Assembly: GCA_028865845.1 (NCBI GenBank)
Contig: JAGWJK010000220.1
Span: 1-6,988, forward strand
From: Rhizobiaceae bacterium
GTDB taxonomy: Bacteria > Pseudomonadota > Alphaproteobacteria > Rhizobiales > Rhizobiaceae
Reading direction: 5' to 3'
DNA length: 6,988 nt
Shown: positions 6,272 through 6,988 of the stretch, piece after piece
Layout: the number at the start of each line of letters is the position of its first letter
Numbering within the stretch: the stretch's first letter is position 1
Notes under the pieces: generated by a model
The model's database searches: none
What the model was told of the DNA's origin: nothing
Seen by the model: only the letters and a program-made list of their open reading frames with translations
Position numbers and translations under genes: made by a program

Positions 6272-6826
6272 TCATGCCCGGCGCAACATCCGCGGGATCT
6301 GCACTCGGTGATAGCCGTGAGCGTGGACCTGCTGGCGGAGCTGCTTGGTGTCGTGGACGCCGAAAGCCACGGCAGCCTTCAGCGGGCTGGCGAAGGTCGC
6401 GTAGAAGGTCCAGCGCGCTCCTGCGGGAAGCGTCGGGTTCTGCCGCCGGTCGGTAATGACGACATCGCGCGGGTCGCTGCTGTTGCGGAAAGCGTGAAAG
6501 GTGAACCAGTCGGGCCGGCGGTAGCGCGCCGCCTTGCTGAAGGGCACGGACTGGACCTTTACGTCGGTCTGGTCGAGCACCCAATCGCGTTGCTCCAGGA
6601 TCTGCCGCACCATATGGCCGACCATCTGCTTGACCCGGTCGGCCAGGACCTCTTCGCGGAACTCGGCGAGGAGTTCTTCCTCGATGCCTTCTACGGCGGG
6701 CTTGCTCAATTGAGACGCGGTTTCGAGGCGGGCGACGTTGTCGTCCCGCGTGAGGAAGGCCCAGACGCGCTGACCTAGCTCGGACGCATAGAGCGACGCA
6801 AATTTCTCGGGGCTGTAGGCAAACAT
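6272..6826 (-). CDS. Unknown 184-residue protein, first gene of the operon
   Basis: I do not recognise this protein with certainty. The start is ATG 6826, because a near-perfect ribosome site AAGGAGG (6840-6834) stands 7 bases upstream. An earlier in-frame TTG at 6850 would add eight residues and swallow that site. The first half is helical and charged: FASLYASELGQRVWAFL (9-25), then EGIEEELLAEFREEVLADR (46-64), then KQMVGHMVRQILEQRDWVLD (66-85). A basic segment follows (FSKAARYRRPDWF, 96-108), then a strand-rich C-terminal half with TDRRQNPTLPAGARWTFYATF (about 125-145) and a basic His-rich end (QVHAHGYHR, 166-174). The mix of acidic helices with basic patches fits a nucleic-acid or protein-binding role, but that is inference. 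Twelve bases separate it from the short nuclease-like paralogue, so the two almost surely share a transcript. Confidence 0.85.
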   Translation of the reverse strand: MFAYSPEKFASLYASELGQRVWAFLTRDDNVARLETASQLSKPAVEGIEEELLAEFREEVLADRVKQMVGHMVRQILEQRDWVLDQTDVKVQSVPFSKAARYRRPDWFTFHAFRNSSDPRDVVITDRRQNPTLPAGARWTFYATFASPLKAAVAFGVHDTKQLRQQVHAHGYHRVQIPRMLRRA

Positions 6827-6838
6827 GACAGGGCCTCC

Positions 6839-6867
6839 TTTACCGGGCAAATATGGACGGTTATAAG
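6839..6867 (+). promoter_or_regulatory. Rightward promoter for the gene at 6921
   Basis: TTTACC (6839-6844, four of six to the -35 consensus) and TATAAG (6862-6867, five of six to the -10) are separated by 17 bases. They would start transcription near 6874, about 47 bases before the TTG start at 6921. The site overlaps the leftward promoter, so the two could compete. Confidence 0.45.
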
Positions 6868-6877
6868 CCTATGTCAA
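6850..6877 (-). promoter_or_regulatory. Leftward promoter for the three-gene operon
   Basis: On the - strand TTGACA (6877-6872, exact -35 consensus) is followed after 16 bases by CATATT (6855-6850, four of six to the -10). Transcription would start near 6843, leaving a short leader before the AAGGAGG ribosome site at 6840. The -35 is strong and the -10 is moderate. It is face to face with the rightward promoter, whose -10 lies inside this spacer. Confidence 0.45.
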
Positions 6878-6920
6878 TGGCGGGTGACCAGCGCCTGCTG
6901 ATTCTGCCGGGGAGGCTGGA

Positions 6921-6988
6921 TTGGACTTCGAAGATCTCGTGACGGCCCTGGCGCCACCGCCAAACCGGGTCGGCAAATCGGACGGGCC
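6921..6988 (+). CDS. Start of a divergent gene of unknown function, cut by the window edge
   Basis: A frame opens at TTG 6921, preceded 5 bases upstream by GGGGAGG (6909-6915), an excellent ribosome site. It stays open to the right edge, giving MDFEDLVTALAPPPNRVGKSD and then G (with TTG read as Met). Upstream in this frame there is a stop at 6885-6887 and no other start, so TTG is the only start that uses this ribosome site. A rightward promoter lies at the usual distance. The fragment is too short to assign a family. It is divergent from the three-gene operon and may belong to the same system. The call rests on start signals and an open frame of 22 codons, so it is moderate. Confidence 0.45.
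   Translation, partial: MDFEDLVTALAPPPNRVGKSDG

Noticed and set aside
5465..6778. 437-codon open frame on the + strand across the operon
   Set aside because: It runs antisense to two well-supported genes and the gap between them, has a low-complexity D/A/R/V-rich composition with no recognisable domain, and lacks a convincing ribosome site. Long antisense frames are common in GC-rich DNA.

Overview
The window is GC-rich, densely packed bacterial DNA. The high G+C at third codon positions, the gene families present and the short gaps suggest an alphaproteobacterium, possibly a sphingomonad or a rhizobial relative. This is inferred from style alone, as no phylogenetic marker is present. No tRNA, rRNA, CRISPR array, transposase, integrase or att-like repeat was seen, and no gene-free stretch exceeds 300 bases.

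Left part (1-3936), ordinary accessory metabolism. It starts with the C-terminal end of an alpha/beta hydrolase, followed by a small NTF2-like protein; both are on the + strand. A LysR-type regulator on the - strand is divergent from a metallo-beta-lactamase-fold hydrolase on the + strand. The 74-base gap between them carries a promoter-like sequence and a perfect 8-base palindrome, the usual layout of a LysR regulator and its target. After a 128-base gap with two inverted repeats comes a 12-segment MFS transporter of the CynX/NimT (cyanate/nitroimidazole) type. A plausible reading is a small regulated unit (regulator, hydrolase, perhaps transporter) acting on an unidentified small molecule.

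Right part (3908-6826), a three-gene operon on the - strand with 12-base gaps (51 bases before the last gene if its later start is used). Reading along the - strand: a 184-residue protein of unknown function, a 308-residue protein and a 470-residue protein. The last two are diverged relatives of each other. Both carry a PD-(D/E)XK-nuclease-like core (E, then PD, then WIEA with 13 residues from D to E), a shared FxDxxFA block and a shared HNPLA motif. In both, the lysine of the ExK motif is absent. The final gene of this operon overlaps the 3' end of the MFS gene by 29 bases, tail to tail.

Right edge (6839-6988): two overlapping, back-to-back promoter-like sequences lie upstream of the operon. 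One points left into it. The other points right into a gene that starts with TTG after a strong ribosome binding site and runs off the window. The tandem diverged nuclease-like proteins, their small partner and the divergent gene are the part of the window most likely to be an undescribed system. Nothing in the sequence proves a function such as defence.
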